Shown here piece by piece: positions 11,251-21,933 of a DNA stretch of 64,000 nucleotides; within the stretch, counting starts at the first letter, position 1, and each line of letters opens with the position of its first letter. The stretch is from Lepas anatifera. Taxonomy: Eukaryota; Arthropoda; Thecostraca; Lepadidae. The translations under genes were made by a program, and so were the position numbers. The stretch spans positions 612,501 to 676,500 of the forward strand of contig JAOTON010001073.1 in NCBI GenBank assembly GCA_034440635.1, written 5' to 3'. The notes beneath the pieces are model-generated. The model was not told the DNA's origin. It worked only from the letters and a program-made list of their open reading frames with translations, and did no database searches.

Positions 11251-12103
11251 TTAACCCTCGTCCTTCGGGGGCCGATTCGACGCCCCTCGTTATTGTTCGC
11301 AATGACACAAAAAGTTTCGCTTAGCCCAATGCTGTGTGGAAATTGTATAACAAAATTACTTTGACACATTTTGACCAAATTTCAAGTAAATGTCATGCCG
11401 GGTCACCAAGTTATGACGTCATTGCTATGCCCATGTAAGGCAATTTTGATCCTAAAAATAAATCTGAAAAACCGGGCGTTACACGGCTTCTAGAATAGCT
11501 AGATCAGGTTTCTAGACAGGATTCGAAGGCTCCTGAAAAGTCAATTTGGAATACGCCATCTATTTTGAGGTCAAGTCCATAACGAAGGCACCAGGGGTCC
11601 CCAAAGGTCAGCAAAGGTTACCGTTTTAGAAGCTCTTGTTGGCTATACTCATGGACGAGACAAGATGCAGCAATGAATTTGGTATCATAGTGACGAGCGT
11701 CACCCAAGGATTCGATGGTATGCGACCTCACTTCGACCTTGACCTAAGGTTATGCTAGGTGGTCTAAGGCCAAGGTCACGCGTGACCTTGCAAGGCCATG
11801 CCGCATATTGTGGAACTCCTTGGGTCACGACAAACACATTGACATCTTGGTTCTAGGTCTATCGATTCCCGAATCATAAGGGATTTTCTAAATGTGTAAA
11901 AATTTCACCATTTTGTGACCTCACGAGGTTGCTAGTTAACCTAGGGTAAACATAATTGTACACTGTCGGAGAGTTCAGGTCTTGGGCAACAGCCTGCGCT
12001 TTACCGCGTCTTCCCACCTTTCTTAGTTTTCAAACGGATGAGGGTCGAATCGATCCCCCGGTAGGGCGAGGGAGTAAAATACCTCCAGTAGGGCAAGGGT
12101 TAA
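11251..12103 (+). mobile_element. TTAA element, family G
   Basis: TTAACCCTCG at 11251 and CAAGGGTTAA at 12103 delimit 853 bp. Subterminal near-palindromes GGGGGCCGATTCGACGCCCC and GGGTCGAATCGATCCCCC play the role of the family A palindrome. The interior has TGACGTCA and spaced AGGTCA motifs. A partial second copy is at 44040-44550. Confidence 0.75.
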
Positions 12104-12501
12104 ATAGCTTCCTGTTCTCGTAATATAAGTATATTGGGCCACCTTAAAGGTCGAACTTGACATGTTTGTTCTATGATCTATGTAAGGTCAGTTGGAACTA
12201 TGTAAGCATTTTTTCAGACATGGGTTCGCAGGAAACCCGGACAACTTCGCTGGACAACTTGGCAGGAAATGATAATAGAGATGTCACTTGGTACCATTTC
12301 GCTTAGCTTGTCATTGCGAGTCGATTGGCATGCATATCGATTATATCAGACAAGGTAATGCTCTTGACGTGACCTTTGGTTAGGTCATTCTTAGATGTTG
12401 ACACAGCATGTTCATACCATACATAATTTGATTGGCCGTAACGAGAGGATTCGCCCACATTATGGCTCTAGCTTAATGCAGTTTTTACCTCAGTTTTGCT
12501 A
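12104..12501. mobile_element. Probable remainder of a split TTAA element
   Basis: This segment between two intact TTAA insertions has AGGTCA/TGACCT motifs and a CGTAACGAGAGGATTCG stretch of the kind found inside families B and E. It may continue the element starting at 10830, but collinearity is not proven. Confidence 0.4.
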
Positions 12502-13363
12502 TTAACCCGCGCCCTGGTGGGCCTCCGAGCCACCTTAGCGCTGGTGGGTGGGTGGGGGGGGAGCGGTGTGAACGCCTGCCCCCTCGAACTCGGCCTCTAC
12601 GCGGGATAGCGCAAAACGCGAAGGCTGGTGGATAGCTCATAGAAATTCATGAAGAAACTATATCAGTCATTGTTTGGCTCAGGTCATTATTGAGGTCATG
12701 ACAGGTCAAAGAAAGTGGCATTTTGAGTATATTTTTGGCTCTAGCGTCTGAAAAAAGTTGTGTTTTAGAACCATTTTCCAGGTACCATTCGCTTCCTCTC
12801 ATCACGGCGAATTGAATGATGTATAATATGATCATACTAAGTCAAGACACAAAAATTACCTGACCTCAGGTCAGGTCAAAGTCACTTTTTATCTAACCTA
12901 GTCAATATGCGTATCAATCGACTTGCAATAGCAATCCAAGCGCAATGGTATCAAAATAAAAGTTTTACCATCATTTCATGCAAAATGTATTAACCTATAG
13001 GTTAATATATAGAGGTTATATATATATAATATATATAAATATATATAATATATAGAATTATAATTCTGAAAACTGCTTAAGTTGTCCAGATGACCTCTCA
13101 GTGGTCACAGGCCAAAAATTGCAACGTGAACCTGAAAAGGGGCCCAGGATACTACGATTTGGAGAATATGAAGGTATTCTCAGCTGCATCTACACAAATA
13201 CAGCCCAATTTCTGTTTTCCCATGTATTTCCAATAGAATTCATGATCCGTACTTGCCCTTACGTCATCGATATGGAAAATCCTTTTGGCGGCGCCGCCAT
13301 TTTTCGTGCCACCAAAAACCCGAAGGGGGTGTTCAAACACCCCCACCCCGGGGCGAGGGTTAA
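12502..13363 (+). mobile_element. TTAA element, family H
   Basis: It is delimited by TTAACCCGCGCCC at 12502 and GGGCGAGGGTTAA at 13363 (862 bp). The left end has GCCACCTTAGC, matching the conserved GCCACCTTCGC of other families, and the right end has GGGGGTGTTCAAACACCCCC. An A/T-rich patch at about 13010-13070 is a degenerate (TA)n tract. The short open frame at 13101-13367 is not supported as a gene. Confidence 0.75.
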
Positions 13364-13479
13364 ATAAGTGTTCAAAGCTTTGTTAATCCAAGAGCAATGT
13401 AGCACCATAGATAAGCTTTAAATGGTAGTAAAATGCAAACAATAACATTAAATAGGTAGCCGTTTGTCTGCGCGCTAGT

Positions 13480-14513
13480 TTAACCCTCGCCCCCACCGGG
13501 GGGCCATCGATGGCCCCCCTAAGGTTTTTCCGGGATAGCAGAAAAACGACGAGGCGCAGCACCGCGGTTGAGGGCTCTACCTCTCACTGCATCATTTTCC
13601 CATCATCCCTGAAATTTTTTACCCCGGGTCACCCAAGGTCAGGTCACCAAACGAGGTCAACCAAGGTCACCTCACTTCACCTTTAGAGCTCTGTAAGAGC
13701 TACATTTCAAAGTTGATCGATTTGAAACTTCCTACACTTCGTGACCCCTCCAGGGTCTACAAGGTGTATATCCGGGATTTTTCGATTTCGTGCCCTGAGG
13801 TCAGGTCACCAGGCGACCTCTCCCATTGGAAAAGCATGGGGAAAAGCTATTTCATGATATAAAAGCCACAAAAATGATTGAAAATACTCAGACTGCTCAG
13901 AACAACGTTTTTGGACACCCTTTCACGGATCCCAGGGGTCATATTTGCCCTTTGACTTTTCCAATGTCATCCAAGGTCACCAGAGGTCAAAAACAGTATT
14001 TTGACAATAACTTTTGACCTAATTGAGCTAGAGCGGTGAAACAAACACCATCGTGTTTGTCTGGTCACTGGCTTTCATTTGATATACGGCAAGGTCACTT
14101 TTTGACCTTTCGTGACCTCAGGTCATATTAGGTCACGAGGTGACCTCTGGCGGTCAAACCACTGGCGGGAGGTCTTTATGTTCCACATAGCGGAAAAAGT
14201 ACTGGCAATTTGCTATCAAATGTACTTTACCAGGCCTCAATAGCTCTAATGACATAAGAGTTATGCCCAGTTTGCTTAATCATTGCATATTTGAGTGAAA
14301 ATAGCCGATCTTGACCTAATTTGACCTCTGGAGGTCAAACCATTGACCTGAGCACTAAAACATGCGAAGTAATTTCTTACTGAATTCACGCGAGCTTTCT
14401 AGTGCATTTTTCAGATTTGCGCTAACGCCCATATTTTCGGAGTTAGAGGGGGGCCATCGATGGCCCCCGGTGGGGCGAAGGTGGCGCCGGACCCCCGGTG
14501 GGGCGCGGGTTAA
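13480..14513 (-). mobile_element. TTAA element, family A, copy A1
   Basis: This 1,034-bp copy is bounded by TTAA at both ends. The 20-bp palindrome GGGGGCCATCGATGGCCCCC is found just inside both termini. It is oriented opposite to A2 (16369-17404) and very similar along its whole length. It is dense in AGGTCA/TGACCT half-sites and carries a 63-codon open frame (13826-14017) shared with other copies. Confidence 0.88.
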
Positions 14514-14585
14514 AAAGACACCAAAAACTCCTGGTTTAACCACATTTGCAGCTTTTCGAGCTGTGACCTTTGATGAGCAGGAAGC

Positions 14586-15615
14586 TTAACACGCGCCCCA
14601 CTGGGGTCCCTGGCATGACGCACCCCGCTGAGGGGGGCGTATTTCGCCCCCCCCTTCGTATCTCATTTCCCAGGAAAGCTAACGAAAAATTACGCACGGC
14701 GTTCGAAAGCTCCTGGCGTGGCGAAGAGAAATTACATGAAGTATTTTTATGTCAGGTCAATATTGAGGTCAGCAAAGTAAATTTAAAATATTCCATAGGC
14801 TTTCAACAGGGCAGTGCACGTTTCCCCCTCTAGATATTTATTTAGTGGAGCAAATATTTACACAACATTGGATTCCTCTCATCGTGGTGAATTGAATAAT
14901 GCACTCGCATAATATGACCTTGCTAGGTCAAAAATGTGAAAATGACCTGACATCGAGCTAGGTCAGGGTCACAGGGTGACCTGGTATGGTCATTTTGCAT
15001 ATGAATAGACTCCCTGTTACAATATAAGCAAAATGCAAGCAAAATGGGAGCTTTATCTCAATTCAGCAAGAAGTTACGGACAAAACAATCACTGCATGCT
15101 CCTTTGACCTGACATGACCTTTGAGATGTCGAATGGTCAAAAATCAACTTTAAGGTTAATATCGTGGTAAGAATACACAATGTGAGAATTTTCCGTTTTA
15201 TCTATCCAGTATTTACTGAAAACGAGACCTTTCAATTTTTCACCAAAAACTTATAATATGGTGACCAAAAAATTGAACCCATCTTAGGTCAATGATATCG
15301 AAATTCCGAGATAGCAGATTTGTAGACCCTAATGACCTCATCATATTGTGAAAGTTTCAAACTGGTCGGTGGGCAGATGTTCCTTAGGCGCCACTTCAAA
15401 CTTGTGATTTTAGGTTTTGAGGTCGGGTCACTTGACCGTGGATAGCTCCTTGACCTGACACGACTTGACCTAGACAATTCAGAGGCGTAAAATTGATCAG
15501 GGATAAGGTACTGTAAGTTTCGTTGTTCTACGTTTCTTCGTCTTTGCCTTATCCGGGGAAAACCAGGAGGGGAAGGAGGCGAATTTCGCCCCCCACCCAG
15601 CGGGGCGCGTGTTAA
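14586..15615 (+). mobile_element. TTAA element, family B, copy B1
   Basis: TTAACACGCGCCCC at 14586 and GGGGCGCGTGTTAA at 15615 delimit 1,030 bp. The subterminal near-palindromes are GGGGGCG and CGCCCCCC around AATTT. It contains AGGTCA in DR6/DR4-like spacing near the left end. It is the uninterrupted relative of B2. Confidence 0.85.
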
Positions 15616-15808
15616 AGCATCCGCGCAGGAACTATTTTGAACTTGTGGGAAAGAGTCTTCGACTTCGGTGGGGCCGAAGGTAACTCGGCTTATCGTTTGA
15701 TTTGTTGCTGAAAACAAGGTACGGGAATGGCTGGAAAATGGTGGGCACTGCCCCCATAGTCCGAAAGTTTTTTTTACCACGGATTTTGGGTGCATCTCTG
15801 AAAGTATG

Positions 15809-17860
15809 TTAACACGCGCCCAGCTGGGGTCCCTGGCATGACGCGCCCCGCTGGGGGGCGAATTTCGCCCCCCTCCGTATATCATTTCCCAGGAAAGATA
15901 AAGAATTATTACGGACGGCGTTTGCAAGCTCTTGACGAGACGAAGAGAAATTATACGGGGTATTTTTATATCAGGTCAATATTGGGGTCAGCATACGTCA
16001 AATAAGGTCCCATAGGCTTACAACAGGGTAGTGTACGTTTCCCCCTCTGGAATTTTTTTCGCAGCGAAGCTAGAGCACATATTTATGCATCATTGGGTTC
16101 CTCTCATTGTGGCGAATCGAATGACGTATAATATGACCTTGCTAGGTCAAACTGTGAAAATGACCTGACATTGAGCTAGGTCAAGGTCACAGGGTGACCT
16201 GGTATGGTCATATTGCATATCAATCGACTCCTCGTGACAATACAAGCACAATGAAAGCAAAATGGGAGCTTTATCTCAATTCAGTGAGAAGTTACGGACA
16301 AAACAATCACTGTATGCTCCTGTGATCTGACATGATCTTTGAGAGGTCAGATGGTCCAAAACTCAGCTTTAACCCGCGCCCAACCGGGGGTCCGGCGCCA
16401 CCTTCGCCCCACCGGGGGCCATCGATGGCCCCCTCTAACTCCGAAAATATGGGCGTTAGCGCAAATCTGCAAAGTGCAATAGAAAGCTCGCGTGAATTCA
16501 GTAAGAAATTACTTCGCATGTTTTAGTGCTCAGGTCAATGGTTTGACCTCCAGAGGTCAAATTAGGTCAAGATCGGCTATTTTCACTCAAATATGCAATG
16601 ATTAAGCAAACTGGGCATAACTCTTATGTCATTAGAGCTATTGAGGCCTGGTAAAGTAAATTTGATAGCAAATTGCCAGTACTTTTTCCGCTATGTGGAA
16701 CGTAAAGACCTCCCACCAGTGGTTTGACCGCCAGAGGTCACCTCGTGACCTAATATGACCTGAGGTCACGAAAGGTCAAAAAGTGACCTGCTGCCGTATA
16801 TCAAATGAAAGCCAGTGACAAGACAAACACGATGGTGTTTGTTTCACCGCTCTAGTTCAATTAGGTCAAAAGTTATTGTCAAAATACTGTTTTTGACCTC
16901 CGGTGACCTTGGATGACCTTGGAAAAGTCAAAGGGCAAATGTGACCCCTGGGATCCGTGAAAGGGTGTCCAAAAACGTAGTTCTGAGCAGGCTGAGTATT
17001 TGCAATCATTTTTGTGGCTTTTATATCATGAAATAGCTTTTCCCCATGCTTTTCCAATGGGAGAGGTCGCCTCGTGACCTGACCTCAGGACACGAAATCG
17101 AAAAATCCCGGATATACACCTTGTAGACCCTGGAGGGGTCATGAAGTGTAGGAAGTTTCAAATCGATCGACTTTGAAATGTAGCTCTTACAGAGCTCTAA
17201 GGTGAAGTGAGGTGACCTTGGTTGACCTCGTCTGGTGACCTGACCTTGGGTGACCCGGGGTAAACAATTTCAGGGATGATGGGAAAATGATGCAGTGAGA
17301 GGTAGAACCCTCAACCGCGGTGCTGCGCCTCGTCGTTTTTCTGCTATCCCGGAAAAACCTTAGGGGGCAGGCCATCGATGGCCCCTCGGTGGGGCGAGGG
17401 TTAAGGTCAAGATCTTGGTAAGAATACACCGTATGAGCATTTTAAGGTTTTTCTATCCCGGATATACCAAAAACGAGCCCTTTCTATTTTTCTCCATAGA
17501 CTTATAATGGGGTGACCAAAAAATTGACTCCACCTTCGGTCAACAATATCCAAATTCCGAGATGACAGATTTGTAGACCCTAATAGCCTCAACATATTGT
17601 GAGAGTTTCAAACTGATTGGTTGGCTGATGCTTCTTAGGCGCCGCATCAAACTCGTAATTTTAGGTTTTGAGGTCGGGCTGCTTGACCTTGGATAGCTCC
17701 TTGACCTGACATGACTTGACCTAAAAAATTTGGTGAGATGCGTAGAATTGATCAGGGATAAGGCACTGTAAGCTTCGTTGCTCTGCGTCTTTTGGTTTTT
17801 GCGTTATCCGGGGAAAACCAGGAGGGAGGCGAATTTCGCCACCCAGCGGAGCGCGTGTTA
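15809..17860 (+). mobile_element. TTAA element, family B, copy B2, interrupted by A2
   Basis: It begins TTAACACGCGCCC at 15809 and ends GCGCGTGTTA at 17860, where the last TTAA base is mutated. Left and right parts are collinear with B1, and the A2 element sits exactly at a TTAA that is present but unoccupied in B1 at about 15142-15145. Without A2 it would be about 1.0 kb. Confidence 0.85.
16369..17404 (+). mobile_element. TTAA element, family A, copy A2 (reference copy)
   Basis: This 1,036-bp element has perfect TTAA at both ends. Its left end carries two copies of the terminal module (CCCGCGCCCAACCGGGGG and CACCTTCGCCCCACCGGGGG), and the right end carries one. By hand I count 20 exact AGGTCA/TGACCT half-sites. 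Several are spaced 4 bp (16746/16756; 16894/16904/16914; 17213/17223), and there is an everted pair with a 1-bp gap at 16756-16768. It has no transposase. A 63-codon open frame on the minus strand is at 16866-17057. Confidence 0.9.
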
Positions 17861-18257
17861 CGTTACTGGCGGATCCAGGGGGATGGCATTTGGGCCATAC
17901 TCCCCAAACAATCAAACCAGGGGGCCAAACTATTTTTTGATCCGAGGGGGAAACAGTGTGGAGTGCAAATAAAGCAAAAAGGAAGTCATTAGAGATGTTT
18001 CGACAAAAGTGTTAGCTAGTTAGTTAAGGGCTTTTTATAAGGCGTTCTGTGCAAAGCACCTTTGCCCGTATCTAAAGTGTGTGGGATAATTTTGTGGGAG
18101 GGGTGTTTACTTTAATGTCGCAGAATAAAGGTGTAAGGACAAAAGTGTAAGGTTTTTATCCCTTCTTACGTTTTTCATCCCCTAACACTGCCAGTAAAAT
18201 GTAATAGGTTGGCTAGGAAAAAGCACCCCTAAAGATTTTCACAAAGTTACACCCCTG

Positions 18258-20027
18258 ATAGAAAGCAGGATGTGGCGACTGCAAGGTGCAAAGGCGAGGG
18301 CTCTGACAGGCGACTCGGCTGTCTTCGCTTCGTACGGATCAGCCACATTAGTGGTGGCTCCATCCTGTGTGGCGCGGGAAAAAAGAACGTTTTGGTGATT
18401 ACTTTGCTACCTTAACAGCTCGGTCTGTTTTGCTTTGTTTCATTCCTCATAAATCCACTTCACTTTTTAACACACAAGTCGGGTACGAATCATATTTACA
18501 TCGCTATAGGTGGAGATGGGGGAGGGGGTCAGAACCTTTTCCCTGGGTTTTTCTATCTCCCATAGGCCATACACAGGGCTCGTATTGCCGTACCAGCGTT
18601 GACCCATCCTGGCACCCCCTGGGTCGAGAAGAGATCTCCAGCCGTGGTAGTGTGGACTGTGAGCCGTCTGTCCGTTACGACTCTCTTTTCCCTGAGCACT
18701 GGAAACAAGGCCCTGGCTCTGGGAGCAGAGCCACGTTTACTACGTTACTTACTCGTGAGCAGGCGATTGGCCTTGACCCGACTACCTACCACCGCCCGTC
18801 GCATTTCCGGCCGGCTCTGCCCTCCCAGCCGCCATCGGCTCAACCCTCAACCTTAATCGAGGACATGATGCAAATGCCTCGAGTAGGAGAACGGAATTGA
18901 CTCTGTAGTTCGCCAACAACTCGATACGCATAAAGTTATGACGTTCTCGAGCGCTAGCAATGCGCTTCGCACACGCCATACTCATTCCAGTCATCTGAAG
19001 GTATATCAAGCAGACGAGATTCACCATATGGGTGTGTATATGTAATGAAATTGATTTGCCTGACTTGGATTGTGTCGTGCGGCTTACAGTCGCCTGTACA
19101 CCTTGATCTAGCCACGCCCAAGTCCAGAATAGACGCGCGGACACCAGCAGCAGCAACAACAACAGGGGTCGCCGTGCCATCGCAGTTGCTTCGCGCACGT
19201 AGTGGTTTGACCTGAGTGTAAATACCCCCGGCTGAAACCATTTCACTGCTAGCATACTAGCCAGTAATTAATCAGCGTGAAAAACAGTCGCGTTTGAAAG
19301 TTATAGCTTGCACCTGTGAGGTGAACTTTGAGAATGCAGCAGTCAGCGCCATAGGATTTTGGTGTGATCTAGAGGCTCCCGTTAGAAAATAAGAAAATTT
19401 TATAATACTCTTGTTTCTCCGCAGTGAAGTGTCGTACCAATCATGTCATATGTGGTTATCATCACTGGAAAATACGTTGGGAAATGTAGGCATCTGGAAG
19501 AAAAGCTGTGATAAGAAATATGACGTGCTACAAACAACCTTACACCGTGCAAAAGCTGTTATGCCATGCCGTTGAGCACTAATGAACGAGTCTTACTTTA
19601 GAGTACCAAAACTTGTGTGAGCACGTAACAAGCAAAACATGCCTGCAAAGTGTCATTACGCTGCGAATACTTACCTACATTGAAATTCAAATTTATTCAC
19701 CGGGTCGGAGAAATACTTTTCGTCAGCGCACATTGAAGGGTTTTCAAGTGCATCTTCTAGTTTCGGGAAATGAGGGTGGAAAAACGAGCGCTGTCTTTTT
19801 AAGAGCTATGATGTTCTGTGTCATGCAAAGCTTTTCTTCTCTCGGGTCAATGAAGTTCATCAAAGATAAACTGAGTCCAACAGGACAAATCTTGTCTACT
19901 CTGGTGATCCACAGGGTCTTCGTGAAAAACAAGTCGGTGGACTTTGATGGTTTGATGCTATTTTTCGAAACTTAAGAGCTGGGGTTCTCTTATTCGCTGA
20001 CCTATGACATTATAACATAAGTCAAAT
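18258..20027. other. No recognised gene or repeat
   Basis: After the hAT target duplication the sequence looks unique. Open frames at 18367-18900 (+) and 18782-19255 (-) are long but show no familiar domain, and neither has a clear initiation or splice context. They could be chance or part of an unidentified exon. Confidence 0.4.
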
Positions 20028-20212
20028 AATTGTTGGGGCTAATCGACGCGTCGACTGCCAGGGTCAAGAGGGGTCACCAATTCGTTCGCTCTCAGAGAGG
20101 TTTCCCGGGACCCAGATTGCTATTGTTCAGGGAATCCGCCGGGCCTTGCACCTGGATTGGCAGCGCGGGAAGCGAGCGTGCTAACCACTACACCATCGCG
20201 TCCCTGCCACAA
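20028..20212 (-). mobile_element. tRNA-derived SINE, family S2, near full-length
   Basis: On the minus strand the head reads GATGGTGTAGTGGTTAGCAC (tRNA-like A box). The body CTGGCAGTCGACGCGTCGAT and the terminal AGCCCCAACAAT follow. The body matches the copies at 21377, 36240 and 62150. Confidence 0.82.
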
Positions 20213-20389
20213 CCTGAGCCCTGTATGCGCATCCATAGGTGCCTACATTATACATAAATATACCTCAAGTATTAAAAGTCAAGCATGATAAACATCCAGT
20301 TAAAATGTAAAAGGGACACTGAGTTAGATAAAATTAAGTCATCTGACTCCGACCTGTCTCCGGTTGTGAAATTCGGTATTTGGTAAGGG

Positions 20390-20790
20390 GGCGAACATGC
20401 ATATTCTGACGCCATAGCCCAAAGACCTCGAACAACTTTGACCTTAAAATTTCAGGAAAAATATTTTGGGACCTTCCCTCATTGACTTTGGTCCGCTTTT
20501 AGTATATTCCCGACATTTCCTCATAATTACAAAATTTTCCAATAGGTAACCAGCACGAGCGATATTTCAGATTTATGACCTCTTTCGACCTTGAAGTTTT
20601 TGACCGAGATTAATGAAAGTTGGTACAACGTAGATTATCATAGCCCCCAAATAGCCCCAAACGTGGCTTTTTCTTCGTCACTTGGTTTATGAGATCTCAG
20701 GGGGAGATCTCAGGGGGGTGGGGGGCTGCCAGACAGCACTCCAGTGCGAGCTAGTGCCAGACCTCTCCAGTGCGAGTGTTGAATGATGAA
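20390..20790 (+). repeat. Family I dispersed repeat, copy 1
   Basis: It shares blocks with 27890-28005 and 39088-39430: GGGACC(T/C)TCCCTC, GACTTTGGT, TTTTTAGTA(T/C)ATT, and a distal GATCTCAGG...CTAGTGCCAG. It also carries isolated TGACCT-like motifs. It is an old transposon of unknown class. Confidence 0.6.
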
Positions 20791-21052
20791 AAGCTTAGTC
20801 GCGTTTCATTCCGATGTTCTATATCAATATCAAATTCACTCACGTTTTTTGTCTCTGATCGTGTTCCGACCGAAGAAGTAGCTTGCTATTGAAAAAACGC
20901 AGCTGTCATTTTTGAACTAATATTATCAAGCGGTAAAGACCTCCGTTGTGCATACATTTTCAGGTGTAGTTCTCGTGATTGGGGCGACATTTATTCGGAT
21001 TCGCGCCTTAACCGCGAAACTGCAATACTAAGGCAATATATATATATATATA

Positions 21053-21059
21053 TGTTGGT

Positions 21060-21107
<48 letters not shown>

Positions 21108-21114
21108 ACCAACA
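21053..21114. repeat. Hairpin-flanked (TA)n tract
   Basis: 14-bp perfect inverted arms TGTTGGTGGGTTTA (21053-21066) and TAAACCCACCAACA (21101-21114) enclose a (TA)n run. A further (TA)n run lies directly to the left. The whole could extrude as a cruciform. Confidence 0.85.
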
Positions 21115-21376
21115 ACAGTCAAGCCCATGTGGAACTTTATATACTTGACTTTGCAATACTTACATATTTATATGTATGTGTACAGGGTCTTTCATTAAAA
21201 CTGATATTTTTCATAAGTTAGATATTGACACTTTGAGCTTGCCAATTGCGACGTGTATGTGAAATTTTTTCGAAATTTGTGTTATTTTGTCATTTGAAAC
21301 ATCCCCGGGTGATGCTGCTTTAGAGCTGCATAGCAGCATGTTATCAGACAGCAGATGCCAGGTATTCGTTTTGGGG

Positions 21377-21560
21377 ATGAGGTGGCTTAGTGGATAGCAG
21401 CCTTGTCTTCTAAGCCACCGGTCCCGGGTTTAAGTCCCGGCGGAGCCTCTGAATAAGTCGATCTGACCCCCACAATCCCTTCGAACAGGGTGTGAGTTGG
21501 CGACGCCGCATGGTCCAGGCAGTTGGTGCGTCGTTAAACCCCAACAATTATTATAAGTAT
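21377..21560 (+). mobile_element. tRNA-derived SINE, family S2, best-preserved copy
   Basis: The head GAGGTGGCTTAGTGGATAGC (A box) is followed by GGGTTTAAGTCCCGGC (B box). A tRNA-unrelated body ends GTCGTTAAACCCCAACAAT. It lacks the acceptor-stem pairing needed for a real tRNA and recurs at 1600, 20028, 36240 and 62150. Confidence 0.87.
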
Positions 21561-21933
21561 TCGTTTTCCCATCAAAGCTCTGTTTATACTAGGACTCAAA
21601 AAGTAGCAGCACGTGTTTTTATTGCAGCTCTCATGGGTTGCAACAAGCAACCAAACGGATCATCAATCACGTAACACCAGCCCCGTATAACAAAGGTCTG
21701 GAGTAACCGTCTAAGTTTTCCTTTTATTTTCCCATCAATGATACTAGCCCCACACATCACTTTCTGACCTCCTTGCTCCCGGCCCTCGATTTCAACCTCA
21801 GGATCACATGGTCCCCAATACCTCTCGTCCTGTTCTGCTTAATTGGTTTTGCTTTAGCATAAACCATTTACATCGCTCCACAGAACGTGTTCTTGGATGT
21901 CTTTTGGTTGTTCAAGAAACCAATCACAGTATC
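21561..21933. other. No recognised gene or repeat
   Basis: This short unique stretch separates the S2 SINE from the family C element. Nothing supportable was seen in it. Confidence 0.5.

Larger units (their letters stand above)
10188..18257 (+). mobile_element. hAT-superfamily element carrying a nested TTAA-element cluster
   Basis: The left end is CAGGCGTGTAACTTTGT at 10188. The right end is the inverted ACAAAGTTACACCCCTG, finishing at 18257. An exact 8-bp direct repeat ATAGAAAG flanks it at 10180-10187 and 18258-18265. CA...TG ends plus an 8-bp duplication are diagnostic of hAT elements. The subterminal motif AGGGGTGC/GCACCCCT occurs repeatedly at both ends. The hAT's own DNA is only about 10188-10829 and 17861-18257; the middle 7 kb is later insertions. 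No hAT transposase is visible. Confidence 0.88.

Noticed and set aside
10188..18257. Autonomous hAT or piggyBac transposase
   Set aside because: No long open frame and no catalytic-domain motif was seen in any hAT or TTAA element in the window. All appear non-autonomous.
18367..18900. 177-codon frame as a possible gene
   Set aside because: No recognisable domain, no supporting splice sites and an overlapping opposite-strand frame. I could not distinguish it from chance.
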